From contig CP065001.1 of assembly GCA_016700155.1 (NCBI GenBank), positions 4,464,001-4,528,000 of the forward strand: a stretch of 64,000 bases of DNA. Direction: 5' to 3'. Below, piece by piece: positions 26,541 to 36,192 of the stretch. Position 1 is the first letter of the stretch. Each line of letters begins with the position of its first letter. Position numbers and translations under genes: made by a program. The DNA is from Ignavibacteriales bacterium (lineage in GTDB: Bacteria; Bacteroidota; Ignavibacteria; Ignavibacteriales; Ignavibacteriaceae). Below the pieces are notes generated by a model. That model worked only from the letters and a program-made list of their open reading frames with translations, was not told the DNA's origin and did no database searches.

Positions 26541-28106
26541 ATGACAAAAGAAATTATTATAAACTCATCCGCGCAGCAAACGCGTGTTGCAATAACAGAA
26601 GATGGAAATTTAGTCGACTTCTTCGTCGATTATCCTGAAAACCGGAGAATGGTCGGGGATATTTACCTCGGCAAAGTTGCAAGAGTACTTCCCGGTATAA
26701 GAGCCGCCTTCATTGATATTGGAATGAAACACGATGCCTTCCTGCATTTTTCAGATATCGGCGAACGAACACATCAGTTCCAGGAAATGCTTGGTGAAGA
26801 AGTTGATGACGATGATGAAGAGAATGGTTCAAACGGAACTCCGCAGCAGCAGAACAGATCCAACCGGGACTCTCAGCAGTCAGTACCCAAGCTTCACAAA
26901 GGACAGGAAATACTTGTCCAGATAACAAAAGAACCAGTTAACAATAAAGGTGTAAGAGTAACTTCTTCGGTTTCACTGCCAGGGCGTTTTTGTGTTCTTC
27001 TTCCTTTCGATAATAAAATTGGAATATCAAAACGGATTTCTGACTTTAAAGAAAGAAGAAGATTAAGAAGTCTTGCAAGAAGTATGCTTCCTCAAAACTG
27101 CGGACTGATAATAAGAACAGTCGCTAAGAACCAGACTGAAGACGCAGTAAGAGATGATCTTAATAATCTTATGAAAACCTGGAATACAATTGAAGCGGCA
27201 GTGAAAACTGAAGACCCTCCTTCACTTATTCACCAGGATCTATCAACTACTTCGAGTGTTATAAGGGATTTATTTTCTTCTGATATTTCCAAAGTTTTTA
27301 TTGATTCAAAAAAATTATACAAGCAGATTAAAAATTATGTTCAGCTTGTTCACCCCGATCTTGTTGATAAAATAGAACCGTTCAAATCTTCAAACTCAAT
27401 TTTTGATTCATTTAAAATTGAAGAACAGGTAAAAACTCTGATGGGAAGAAAAGTTCCGCTTCCCAGCGGGGGCTATCTCATCATCGAGCATACTGAGGCA
27501 ATGGTTGTTATTGACGTTAACAGCGGACGTTATGCAAAGAGTAAAGAACAGGAACTCAATTCACTCAAAACAGATCTTGAAGCATCCAGAGAAATTGCAC
27601 GACAGATGCGGCTTCGTGATATAGGCGGAATAATTGTTATCGACTTTATTGATCTTGAAGAAGATAAGAACAGAAAAAAAGTTTACGACGAATTGAAAAA
27701 AGAATTCAGGAAAGACCGCGCGAAAGTTTCTGTACTGCCTATGTCTGACTTCGGCTTGATACAAATAACCCGTCAGCGCATCCGCCAGAATATTATGCAG
27801 GCTTTGAAAGAAGTATGCCCTTATTGCATGGGTACCGGACAACTTACAAAACATTCGCATATGGTTTATGACCTGGAAGAATGGTTAAGAAAATTCAGAC
27901 GAAACTCGAAAGAAAGATCGATACTTATAAAGTGTCACACTTCAGTCGCAGCAAAATTAAGAGAGACAAAAGGCAAATCTCTTATCGGGCTGCAGTTAAA
28001 ATATTTTACCCGAATAACAATGACGGAAGATGAAAATATGCCCGCGGGACAGTTCAAAATATTTTCACAAAAAACTCAAAAAGATATTACAGATGACTTC
28101 AATTAA
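26541..28106 (+). CDS. rng: ribonuclease E/G family endoribonuclease
   Basis: A 521-residue RNase G-like enzyme that cleaves AU-rich single-stranded RNA and helps mature rRNA. The S1 domain (about 35-125) carries an acidic, Gln/Asn-rich insert (about 85-115). The catalytic DNase I-like region includes AMVVIDVNSGRY and GGIIVIDFIDLEED, which supply the metal-binding Asp residues. CPYCMGTGQL is the zinc-link motif. It lacks the long scaffold tail of RNase E. The ATG at 26541 is preferred over the TTG at 26532. It follows pnp, another RNA-decay gene. Confidence 0.93.
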   Translation: MTKEIIINSSAQQTRVAITEDGNLVDFFVDYPENRRMVGDIYLGKVARVLPGIRAAFIDIGMKHDAFLHFSDIGERTHQFQEMLGEEVDDDDEENGSNGTPQQQNRSNRDSQQSVPKLHKGQEILVQITKEPVNNKGVRVTSSVSLPGRFCVLLPFDNKIGISKRISDFKERRRLRSLARSMLPQNCGLIIRTVAKNQTEDAVRDDLNNLMKTWNTIEAAVKTEDPPSLIHQDLSTTSSVIRDLFSSDISKVFIDSKKLYKQIKNYVQLVHPDLVDKIEPFKSSNSIFDSFKIEEQVKTLMGRKVPLPSGGYLIIEHTEAMVVIDVNSGRYAKSKEQELNSLKTDLEASREIARQMRLRDIGGIIVIDFIDLEEDKNRKKVYDELKKEFRKDRAKVSVLPMSDFGLIQITRQRIRQNIMQALKEVCPYCMGTGQLTKHSHMVYDLEEWLRKFRRNSKERSILIKCHTSVAAKLRETKGKSLIGLQLKYFTRITMTEDENMPAGQFKIFSQKTQKDITDDFN

Positions 28107-28137
28107 TTTTTTTAATAAATAATCCTCAGTATTCATA

Positions 28138-29223
28138 ATGAAAAAAACTACTTTTTATAACATACACAAAAATGCCGGTGCCAAATTAGTGGAGTTTGCC
28201 GGTTATGAAATGCCTATTCAATATTCTTCAATCATGGCAGAACATAAATCAGTCAGGAATTCTGTAGGAGTGTTTGATGTATCACACATGGGCGAAGTAT
28301 TTGTTAAAGGAGATAGAGCTTTAGACTTTGTCCAGCACATAACTGTCAATGATGCATCAAAATTGTTCCCCGGCAGAGTTCAATACTCAGCAATGTGTTA
28401 TCCTGATGGCGGAATTGTCGACGATCTTTTAGTATATATGATTTCTGAAAAAGAATTTATGCTTGTAATCAATGCTTCAAATATCGATAAAGATTTTAAT
28501 TGGATGAATGATAATAACTCATTCGGTGTTGAACTTAAAAATGAAAGTGATGAATACTCACTGCTTGCGGTACAGGGACCAAACTCCCAAAAGACAGTTC
28601 AAAAAATCAGCGATAAAAATCTTGATCTTGAATATTATCACTTCTTTAATGCAAAAATTTGCGGCGTTGAAATGACTGTCTCAAGAACAGGATATACAGG
28701 TGAACTCGGTTACGAACTTTATTTTAAAGGCGATGATAAAACTTCCGAGATGATCTGGCAAAAACTATTTGAAGCCGGAAAAGAATTCAATATTCAGCCG
28801 GTGGGACTTGCTGCAAGAGATTCCCTAAGACTCGAAATGGGTTTTTGTTTATATGGAAACGATATTGACCAAACAACTCATCCACTTGAAGCCGGACTAA
28901 GCTGGATTACTAAACTCAATAAAAAAGAATTTATCGGCAGGGACGCACTTTTAAAATATAAAGCCGAAGGTTTGAAACGAAAATTAGTTCCTATGATTGT
29001 TGATGATAAAGCATTCCCACGACATGGTTATGAAATTACATATTCAGGAAAAAAAGTCGGGAATGTTACAAGCGGTACTTTAAGTCCGGTTCTGGAAAAA
29101 TCAATAGCATTAGGTTATGTTGAAGCATCAAATTCAAATTTGGGAGGACAAATAAATATTGTTATACGTGGAAAAGATGTTCCCGCAAAGATTGTTAAGC
29201 TGCCGTTTATCGAGCATAAGTAA
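28138..29223 (+). CDS. gcvT: aminomethyltransferase (glycine cleavage T protein)
   Basis: A 361-residue T protein that transfers the aminomethyl carbon of glycine to tetrahydrofolate. Motifs visible: AKLVEFAGYEMPIQYSSI, VFDVSHMGEV, GGIVDDLLVY, SRTGYTGELGYELY, GLAARDSLRLEMGFCLYG and the C-terminal barrel with KVGNVTSGTLSPVL. Length is typical. It lies 31 bp after rng, with a ComB-family gene and ftsK downstream. The other glycine cleavage genes (gcvH, gcvP) are not in this window, and I see no glycine riboswitch in the short gap. Confidence 0.95.
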   Translation: MKKTTFYNIHKNAGAKLVEFAGYEMPIQYSSIMAEHKSVRNSVGVFDVSHMGEVFVKGDRALDFVQHITVNDASKLFPGRVQYSAMCYPDGGIVDDLLVYMISEKEFMLVINASNIDKDFNWMNDNNSFGVELKNESDEYSLLAVQGPNSQKTVQKISDKNLDLEYYHFFNAKICGVEMTVSRTGYTGELGYELYFKGDDKTSEMIWQKLFEAGKEFNIQPVGLAARDSLRLEMGFCLYGNDIDQTTHPLEAGLSWITKLNKKEFIGRDALLKYKAEGLKRKLVPMIVDDKAFPRHGYEITYSGKKVGNVTSGTLSPVLEKSIALGYVEASNSNLGGQINIVIRGKDVPAKIVKLPFIEHK

Positions 29224-29255
29224 TTTTCGAAACCGAATAAACTGAATGATTTAAT

Positions 29256-29999
29256 ATGAAGGCAAATGTACTTCTTTCACCGGTTGGATTAGACGAACTT
29301 TATTTTACCGGGAAAACTACGATCATCATTGACATATTAAGAGCTTCATCAACCATTGTTACGGCACTTCAAAACGGTGCTAAGGAAATTGTGCCGGTTG
29401 CATCTGTTGAATTTGCGGTTAAAGTATCCGGCGGAATGTTCGGCGGGCAAACACTTCTTGGCGGTGAAAGAAACACAAAAAAGATTGAAGGTTTTGCGCT
29501 CGGTAATTCACCGCTCGAATACTCGCCGGAAGTTGTTACGGGTAAATCAATAATATTTTATACGACCAACGGTTCAAAGGCAATAGTTAAGGCAAAGTTT
29601 TCGCAGCATCTTTTTATTTGCTCATTTATGAATCTGGGAGCTGTTGCAGAGAAACTTGTTCAGATGAAAACCGATTTTGAAATACTTTGTTCAGGCAGAA
29701 ATAATTTATATTCAATGGAAGATACGGTGTGTGCAGGTAAATTAATTTCTGAAATAGCTAAACTTGATGAGAGCCTTTTGCTCACTGATTCTGCCAAAGC
29801 AAGTGTTGCGCTTAGCAAATCGTTTGGTAAAAATATTCTTAAGATGATGAAAGAAGCTGAGCACGGTAAAATTCTTGTCGAGAATGGATTTGAAGAAGAT
29901 CTCAAATACTGCAGTAAGTTAAACACAACCAGCGCAATACCTTTTTATTCTGGAAATGTTCTTAAATTATTATCGAACGATAAAAATTCTTCCAGGTAG
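29256..29999 (+). CDS. ComB-family 2-phosphosulfolactate phosphatase
   Basis: A 247-residue protein of the ComB family. The pattern is TTIIIDILRASSTIVTALQNGA, LLGGERNTKKIEGFALGNSP, IIFYTTNGSKAI and CSGRNNLYSMEDTVCAG. In methanogens ComB removes phosphate from 2-phosphosulfolactate in coenzyme M synthesis. In most bacteria the true substrate is unknown, and no other sulfolactate gene is here. It is 32 bp past gcvT and 10 bp before ftsK, so co-transcription is likely but a shared pathway is not implied. Confidence 0.82.
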   Translation: MKANVLLSPVGLDELYFTGKTTIIIDILRASSTIVTALQNGAKEIVPVASVEFAVKVSGGMFGGQTLLGGERNTKKIEGFALGNSPLEYSPEVVTGKSIIFYTTNGSKAIVKAKFSQHLFICSFMNLGAVAEKLVQMKTDFEILCSGRNNLYSMEDTVCAGKLISEIAKLDESLLLTDSAKASVALSKSFGKNILKMMKEAEHGKILVENGFEEDLKYCSKLNTTSAIPFYSGNVLKLLSNDKNSSR

Positions 30000-30009
30000 A
30001 TTTTAAATA

Positions 30010-32490
30010 ATGGCAATCAGACGTAAGAAGACGACCAGAACGAACAAGCAGACCGATACTTCCAAACAAAGTGTTGTTAGTATAGATAAGAAAAAAAAGA
30101 TAATCGGGATTTTTGTTCTGTTGTTTTCGATCCTCCTGTTATTCAGCCTGCTGTCCTACTCACGCTTCGATAAAGCAAACCTCGATTATTCTTTTTTTGA
30201 TTTGTTCAAAATATTCAGCGGTGACCAGGAGTTTCTGCGCAAAGCAGAAAGCATACGAAACTGGCTTGGTATATTCGGCGCATATATTTCCGATTTCTTT
30301 ATCAATGCAACACTTGGAATCTTCTCTGTTATTTTTCCTGTGATGTTCTTTTACTGGGGATTAAACTTTTTCAGCAAGTCACGGCTTCGCACAACTATAT
30401 ACATATCAAATTTCCTGATAGTGACAGGACTTCTGCTTTCATCATTTTTTGGAGTTCTTCGTGCCCAAAATATTTTTTATGATGTATATGAACTTTCTGG
30501 CTCAATAGGTTTTTATCTTGGAGATATTTTTGTAAAACTGCTTGGCGGACTTGGAGCCGTCATTTTCCTTCTGGCGGCAATGGTTGTGTTCCTGGTTTTG
30601 GTATTCGATATAAAAATTGAAAGAATTTTTCATTTCATTAAAAATTTATTTACCGGCTCAGTTGAAAAAATTAAAGAAGGATTGCAGGAAGAGGAAGATG
30701 ATAAAAAAGATAATTCCTCAAGTGAAAATATATCTAAACTAAAATCCCTGCGTAATGAGAAAAAGAAAAAAGCCGCATTGCCAGTCGAAGATTTATCTGC
30801 GCAGGAATTGATGGATGAAGAAGGACAGTCTGAAACTAAGATCAGGATAATCAGAAAGGATGAGCCTACTGTACAGGAAGAGAATAAAGTACTGGAAGAA
30901 GAAGTAAAAAAAGTTGATCTCGAAAAGACAGGAGAAATCCCTGAAAAGAAAATTAATAAAGAGATTGAATCAAATTTACCTGACCCGTGGGAAGAAAGTA
31001 TAAACTATAAAAAACCGGGACTTGATCTATTAGAGCCTGTACCTGAAGAAAATTTTAAAGTTGCTGAAGAAGAATTAAAACGCAACGCGGAATTGCTCAA
31101 GGAAAAGTTAAAACTCTTTGATATTGATATTCAGGATATTTCCGTTACTCCGGGACCTGTAGTAACATTGTATGAAATTGTTCCGGCTCCTGGCGTAAAG
31201 ATAAGCAAGATTGTAGGGCTTGAAAATGATATTGCTCTGGCGCTAGCGGCAAGAGGGATAAGAATCATAGCTCCAATACCAGGGAAAAGCGCTATTGGAG
31301 TTGAGATACCAAACGCAGAAGCATCACTTGTTAATGCGCGGTCAGTATTAAATAAAATTGCAGAATCAAAAACTGAACTGCCAATGGCGCTTGGTAAAAC
31401 AATTAATGGTGATGTTTACATTACCGATCTTTCAAAAATGCCTCACTTATTAATTGCCGGATCCACAGGTTCAGGTAAAAGTGTGGGTATCAATATGATC
31501 ATCAGCAGTTTACTTTATAGTAAACACCCTTCTGAAGTTAAGCTGATTATGATCGATCCCAAAAAGATAGAGCTTTCATTTTATAATAAATTAAGAAGAC
31601 ACTACCTGGCGGTATCACCTGATCTTGATGAAGAGATAATTACAAATCCGCAAAATGCAATTCTGCTTTTAAAGTCAGTTGAATATGAAATGGAAAAGCG
31701 CTACGATAAACTAGCCAAAGCCGGAGTGAGAAATATTGTTGACTACAATAAAAAAGTTACTGACCTGACTAAACGACCTAAAGACACAGAAGATGTTAAA
31801 CATCATCCGATACCGTATTTAATTGTAGTTGTTGATGAACTGGCTGACTTAATGATAACCGCCGGAAAAGAGGTTGAAGAACCCATTACACGACTTGCAC
31901 AATTAGCTCGTGCTGTTGGAATACATCTGGTTCTTGCGACGCAGCGCCCATCAGTAAATGTTATTACTGGTGTGATCAAAGCAAACTTCAGCGCGAGGAT
32001 TGCATACCAGGTTGCTACAAAAATAGATTCAAGAACAATACTTGATATGAACGGCGCTGAGCAATTGTTAGGAAAAGGTGATATGCTTTTTCTTCCTACG
32101 GGTTCGCCAAAACCGATACGGATTCAGAACGCATTTATTTCAACTGATGAAGTAGAAAAAATAACCAATCATATTTATTCACAGCCTGCTTATTCAAAGC
32201 CATATTTTCTTCCATCGTTATATGATAAACAAAAAGAATCCGGGAAAGGATTATTAACTGATCTTGATCCGATGTTTGAAGATGCGGCAAGAGTAATTGT
32301 CAGGCATCAGCAGGGTTCTGTTTCATTATTACAGAGAAGGCTGAAACTTGGTTATTCAAGAGCCGCCCGTATTGTTGATCAGCTTGAAGAAGCCGGAATT
32401 GTGGGACCGAACGATGGAAGCAAAGCACGCACGGTTATAGTTGAAAACGAAGAACAATTAGAAACTATTCTCCGTAACCTCGGCAATTAA
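30010..32490 (+). CDS. ftsK: DNA translocase FtsK
   Basis: An 826-residue septal DNA pump that clears chromosomes and activates XerCD at dif. Four membrane helices lie in the first 200 residues, and a charged linker spans about 210-350. The motor follows, with Walker A GSTGSGKSVGINM (about 484-496) and Walker B IVVVDELADLM. The C-terminal gamma winged-helix domain reads LQRRLKLGYSRAARIVDQLE. The linker is short for the family. A tyrosine recombinase of the XerD type is encoded at 61683. ftsK ends 6 bp from a convergent gene, with no room for a terminator. Confidence 0.95.
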   Translation: MAIRRKKTTRTNKQTDTSKQSVVSIDKKKKIIGIFVLLFSILLLFSLLSYSRFDKANLDYSFFDLFKIFSGDQEFLRKAESIRNWLGIFGAYISDFFINATLGIFSVIFPVMFFYWGLNFFSKSRLRTTIYISNFLIVTGLLLSSFFGVLRAQNIFYDVYELSGSIGFYLGDIFVKLLGGLGAVIFLLAAMVVFLVLVFDIKIERIFHFIKNLFTGSVEKIKEGLQEEEDDKKDNSSSENISKLKSLRNEKKKKAALPVEDLSAQELMDEEGQSETKIRIIRKDEPTVQEENKVLEEEVKKVDLEKTGEIPEKKINKEIESNLPDPWEESINYKKPGLDLLEPVPEENFKVAEEELKRNAELLKEKLKLFDIDIQDISVTPGPVVTLYEIVPAPGVKISKIVGLENDIALALAARGIRIIAPIPGKSAIGVEIPNAEASLVNARSVLNKIAESKTELPMALGKTINGDVYITDLSKMPHLLIAGSTGSGKSVGINMIISSLLYSKHPSEVKLIMIDPKKIELSFYNKLRRHYLAVSPDLDEEIITNPQNAILLLKSVEYEMEKRYDKLAKAGVRNIVDYNKKVTDLTKRPKDTEDVKHHPIPYLIVVVDELADLMITAGKEVEEPITRLAQLARAVGIHLVLATQRPSVNVITGVIKANFSARIAYQVATKIDSRTILDMNGAEQLLGKGDMLFLPTGSPKPIRIQNAFISTDEVEKITNHIYSQPAYSKPYFLPSLYDKQKESGKGLLTDLDPMFEDAARVIVRHQQGSVSLLQRRLKLGYSRAARIVDQLEEAGIVGPNDGSKARTVIVENEEQLETILRNLGN

Positions 32491-32496
32491 AAAATC

Positions 32497-34314
32497 CTAA
32501 TTAATTACGCTCCATTGGTAACCTATATCCCATAGGACCGCAGATTGTGAACTACCGCCTGTAATCATTAATGATTCGTCTTCACTAATAGAGACAAACG
32601 TCGTAACCTCTGCCAAAATAGAATTTACACTCATTAATCCGCCTGTCGATGAATCCCAGAATTTTATGTGTGAATCTGCGCTGCATGTCGCAAGTGCTTT
32701 ACCACTTGATGTATAAGCAACGGAATAAATTACATTACTGTGTGCCGGAATTGATTTGATAATTGAATTGGTATTTAAATTCCACAGTTTTAATGATCGG
32801 TCATTACTTACAGTTGCCAGTTGCTGACCATCTGAACTAATATCCATTCCAAATATTCCTCCAAGATGCCCCGTTAAATTTGCCAGTTGATTTCCACTTG
32901 CAGCATCCCAAACTTTAATAAATCTATCGTAGCTGGCGCTGTAAATCTTCTGATCGTCTGGTGAATATTTTACACTATAAATAAAAGATGAATGTCCAAT
33001 CATCGAATCAATTAAGGAACCATCCTGGAGATTCCATTGAATAACTTTTGCGTCTTTGCCACCGGACACCAACTTACTTCCATCATGACTGAAACTAAGA
33101 GATAAAACCCCTAATTCATGACCTTCAAGAGTCCTGAGAAGTGTTCCATCTGAAATTCGCCAAAGTTTAATTTTTTTATCATCACTGGCACTTGCGATTG
33201 TATTACCATCGGGCGACAAAGCAAGTTTGTAAATGGTAAGATCATGTGCGTCAATAGATCTTACAAGACTGCCAGTTTCAGTACTGAAAATTTTTATAGT
33301 TTTATCATCTGCGCTGGTAATTGCAAATTGATCATCGTGAGTAATCACTCCTGATCTAAGTGTTCCTGTATGTGCAAGTAAAAATTTTCTAAAAACTCCT
33401 GACAAAAGAAAATCTGAATTTATGACCTCGGAATAAACTGAAACATTATGCGAAGTTTTGGTCCTAACCCGATACTTGTAAGTGAATGCTGTATCCAAAC
33501 CACTAACAATGAAAGTTGACTGACTAATTCCCGTTTCGCCAATTTCAATAAATGGTTGATTGTTTAAGCTCCGTTCAATTTGATATCCGGTTTCGAAATT
33601 GCAGTTATCATTCCATGATAACAAAATTGAATGACTGGTCTGCGATTTGAGCTTGATATTATTGGGTACTGGAACTACAAGTTTAGCAGTATCAATATCT
33701 GAGTATGTACTGGTTGTATTGCTGTTGAACGACCTGATTCTAAATGAATAAACTTCAGACGTTAAATATATTCCTGGTACTGCTAATGTCGTAATATTAG
33801 AATCTGCAAATGTCAAATGAGCCCAATTACCGCTCTGTGTTTTTTGTTCGATCTCAAAACCCGACTCAACATTACTGTTATCTCTCCATCTTAATGTTAC
33901 AGATGTGTCGGATGTTAAAGTGGCAATAAGATTTGTTGGTTGAAATTGAAAAGTGTTTATCGATATTTCCTCTGAACTCGTCACATTCTGATCCCCATCA
34001 TAGGCTTTGGCTATAATTGTGTGAGGTGTCGATGGATCGTAGTATTCTGCATTGATGATTGCCCGGTAAGGTTTTATTGTCATCGTTAAAGCTTCATAAT
34101 TTATATTATCTATAAATATCTCAATCTTTGTAACTCCTTTGTCATCCGTAGCATCAATTGTAAGGTATGTAGTATCTAAAACATTTGAACCATTCGGCGG
34201 CCAGACAATTTTAACTTCAGGTGCAATTGATGTATCCGGTTCAACGGGTGGATCCTCTTTGCATCCCCAAATAAAAATGAATATTACAATAATCAGGTAG
34301 TGGTAAATTCGCAT
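32497..34314 (-). CDS. lipoprotein with Ig-like, FN3 and seven WD40 repeats
   Basis: A 605-residue cell-envelope protein. I take the ATG at 34314 (MRIYHYLIIV), which follows GGAATTAAG; the longer reading adds nine residues before a normal lipoprotein signal ending FIWGC (C18). Then come an Ig-like domain (about 30-115), two FN3 domains (about 120-300, each with RWRDNS or SWNDNC and a following FRIRS or KYRVR) and seven WD40 blades to the end (IKIF, IKLW, IQW, IKVW, LKLW, IKFW, AVLW). The architecture suggests a surface or periplasmic binding scaffold; the partner is unknown. It is the only minus-strand gene between 15 kb and the end. Confidence 0.85.
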   Translation of the reverse strand: MRIYHYLIIVIFIFIWGCKEDPPVEPDTSIAPEVKIVWPPNGSNVLDTTYLTIDATDDKGVTKIEIFIDNINYEALTMTIKPYRAIINAEYYDPSTPHTIIAKAYDGDQNVTSSEEISINTFQFQPTNLIATLTSDTSVTLRWRDNSNVESGFEIEQKTQSGNWAHLTFADSNITTLAVPGIYLTSEVYSFRIRSFNSNTTSTYSDIDTAKLVVPVPNNIKLKSQTSHSILLSWNDNCNFETGYQIERSLNNQPFIEIGETGISQSTFIVSGLDTAFTYKYRVRTKTSHNVSVYSEVINSDFLLSGVFRKFLLAHTGTLRSGVITHDDQFAITSADDKTIKIFSTETGSLVRSIDAHDLTIYKLALSPDGNTIASASDDKKIKLWRISDGTLLRTLEGHELGVLSLSFSHDGSKLVSGGKDAKVIQWNLQDGSLIDSMIGHSSFIYSVKYSPDDQKIYSASYDRFIKVWDAASGNQLANLTGHLGGIFGMDISSDGQQLATVSNDRSLKLWNLNTNSIIKSIPAHSNVIYSVAYTSSGKALATCSADSHIKFWDSSTGGLMSVNSILAEVTTFVSISEDESLMITGGSSQSAVLWDIGYQWSVIN

Positions 34315-34547
34315 CTTAATTCCATTTTTAGAATTTCTCAATTTAACAGCATCAAAAATAGTTGAAAAAGATTTCTTTAACTAAATTATTTATGATCATT
34401 TTTCACTTTCAAATCTTTCAAAAGGCAGTATGAAAATCAACATATTATTCAAGTGTTAAAATTTCAGTATGGGGTTCATTCATAAATTTTATCTGTACTG
34501 AATTATTCTTAAATTTAATCAGCATTTTAATCAATTAGGCTTATTTA

Positions 34548-35150
34548 ATGAAGATATTTGGAATTCTATTAATAACCTCTTGTTTTATTCTTCCGGTTTT
34601 TACGCAGGAGAGCGGCGAAAACATACTTAAAACTGTTCAGGAAAAGTATAACACTATTAGCGATGTTAGCGCGGATTTTACTCAGGTTATTTCAGGAGGT
34701 AAATCAGCAAAGGGTAAATTCTTTTTTAAAAAAGAGCAGAAACTCAGGATTGAATTCAATAATCTTACTATTATCACTGACGGCCAAACAACCTGGAACT
34801 TTAATAAACGGGAGAATAAAGTTATTATCAGCAGTTATGATGATTCAGATCCATTTGCATTGTCATTGAATAAACTTATATATGATTACCCCGAAAATTC
34901 TATTGTTAAGGACATTAGTAAACCCGACCAGAAAATACTCAGCCTCACTCCCAAAAGTGCAACAAGCAATTTTAAAAATATTTCAATATGGATTGATAAA
35001 AACAATCTGATAACCCGTGTAATATTTGAAGATCTCACTTCAAATAAAACTGATGTTACAATTTCGGGATATAAACTAAATTCAAACCTCACCGATTCAA
35101 AATTTTCTTTTACTGCTCCGGAAGGAAGCACCGTTATTGACCTCAGGTAA
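34548..35150 (+). CDS. lolA: outer-membrane lipoprotein carrier protein LolA
   Basis: A 200-residue periplasmic chaperone that carries lipoproteins from inner to outer membrane. It has a signal peptide (about 1-20, ending PVFTQ), then VQEKYNTISDVSADFTQVIS, KGKFFFKKEQKLRIEF and TDGQTTWNFNKRENKVII, the usual LolA core. It starts the envelope cluster on the plus strand. The end of the gene (GGAAGGAAG, about 35119-35128) also serves as the ribosome binding site of the next gene, which starts inside lolA at a TTG. Several lipoproteins in this window would be its cargo. Confidence 0.88.
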   Translation: MKIFGILLITSCFILPVFTQESGENILKTVQEKYNTISDVSADFTQVISGGKSAKGKFFFKKEQKLRIEFNNLTIITDGQTTWNFNKRENKVIISSYDDSDPFALSLNKLIYDYPENSIVKDISKPDQKILSLTPKSATSNFKNISIWIDKNNLITRVIFEDLTSNKTDVTISGYKLNSNLTDSKFSFTAPEGSTVIDLR

Positions 35151-36192
35151 CGATAAAAAATCTATCCACCTGGTGCGGATACTGCGATTAATCCTTTCAC
35201 TTCTTTTAACAGGTGTATTTCTCTATATCGCATTTTATGGTGTCGACTTTAGTGAGGTTATAAACATTTCATCACGTGCCTCGGTGTTATGGGTAGGAGT
35301 ATTTATCTTACTGCAGTATCTGTCCCATTTTCTAAGAGCTTTTCGCTGGCAAATCATTCTTAAGTCAGTTAAACCGGATACAAAATTAAAAAATCTTTTT
35401 GGCGCGATGATGGTTGGGTATGGTGTTAATTGTGTAATACCAAGATTGGGTGAAGTTACCCGCGCAGTGCTCATAGGTAAGTGGGAGGGACTTTCCAGAT
35501 CATCAATGTTTGGGACTGTAATTGTTGAGCGAGTGATAGACATAGTTTTTCTTTGTCTTACTGTTATGGTGTCAGTACTTATATGGAGCGGTAATCTTTA
35601 TGAGAGTTTTCCATGGTTAAAATCCTCACTTATAATTACAGCGGTTATTATGGCTGCAGTAATTATAATTTTATATCTGATTATTTTCCTAAAAGAAAAA
35701 TTTTATAACCTGATAATCCGGATCATTGGATTATTCTCCGCAACGGCAGCACAAAAATCCGCACACATATTCAGTTTATTAACCGAAGGGTTTGCAAGTT
35801 TAAAAGGTGCGCGAAATTATTTACTTACTTTCGGCATCAGCGTGGTTATGATGCTGGTTTACGCACTCAATGCTTATGTCGGTTTTTTTACACTTGGAAT
35901 GGAAAATATTAAGACTGTTTCATTTGAAATGGGATGGATACTAATGAGCATCAGCGCTATTGGCGTGGTTATTCCTACACCAGGCGGAACAGGTTCATAT
36001 CATACACTTGCAAAAACAGCTTTAGTAGTTCTGTTTGGTTTTGAAGAAACAATCAGTCTTGCTTATGCTTTCCTTACACACATTATTTCATATTCTATTT
36101 TCATTTTGACCGCATTGATTGTCTTCTTCATTTTAAATAAACAGCATGAAAATATTTTCAAAGTAGTAGACGCAAAACTGGAAGAAACATGA
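35137..36192 (+). CDS. flippase-like membrane protein (lysylphosphatidylglycerol synthase TM-region family)
   Basis: A 351-residue polytopic protein of the UPF0104/LPG synthase transmembrane family. About eight helices and the motifs ALRAFRWQIIL, GYGVNCVIPRLGEVTRAVLI and PTPGGTGSYHTLA are typical. The TTG start at 35137 overlaps lolA by 14 nt and sits 8 bp after AAGGAAG, so I think it is right. Members are proposed to flip or help synthesise lipids, but a substrate is not established for this one. The last 4 nt overlap the next gene (ATGA). Confidence 0.85.
   Translation: MTSGNDKKSIHLVRILRLILSLLLTGVFLYIAFYGVDFSEVINISSRASVLWVGVFILLQYLSHFLRAFRWQIILKSVKPDTKLKNLFGAMMVGYGVNCVIPRLGEVTRAVLIGKWEGLSRSSMFGTVIVERVIDIVFLCLTVMVSVLIWSGNLYESFPWLKSSLIITAVIMAAVIIILYLIIFLKEKFYNLIIRIIGLFSATAAQKSAHIFSLLTEGFASLKGARNYLLTFGISVVMMLVYALNAYVGFFTLGMENIKTVSFEMGWILMSISAIGVVIPTPGGTGSYHTLAKTALVVLFGFEETISLAYAFLTHIISYSIFILTALIVFFILNKQHENIFKVVDAKLEET

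Noticed and set aside
26384..26638. 84-residue plus-strand ORF before rng
   Set aside because: It overlaps the start of rng out of frame and shows no recognisable content; the gap is better explained as leader or promoter.
28107..28137. possible glycine riboswitch before gcvT
   Set aside because: The gap is only 31 bp and contains no conserved aptamer core.
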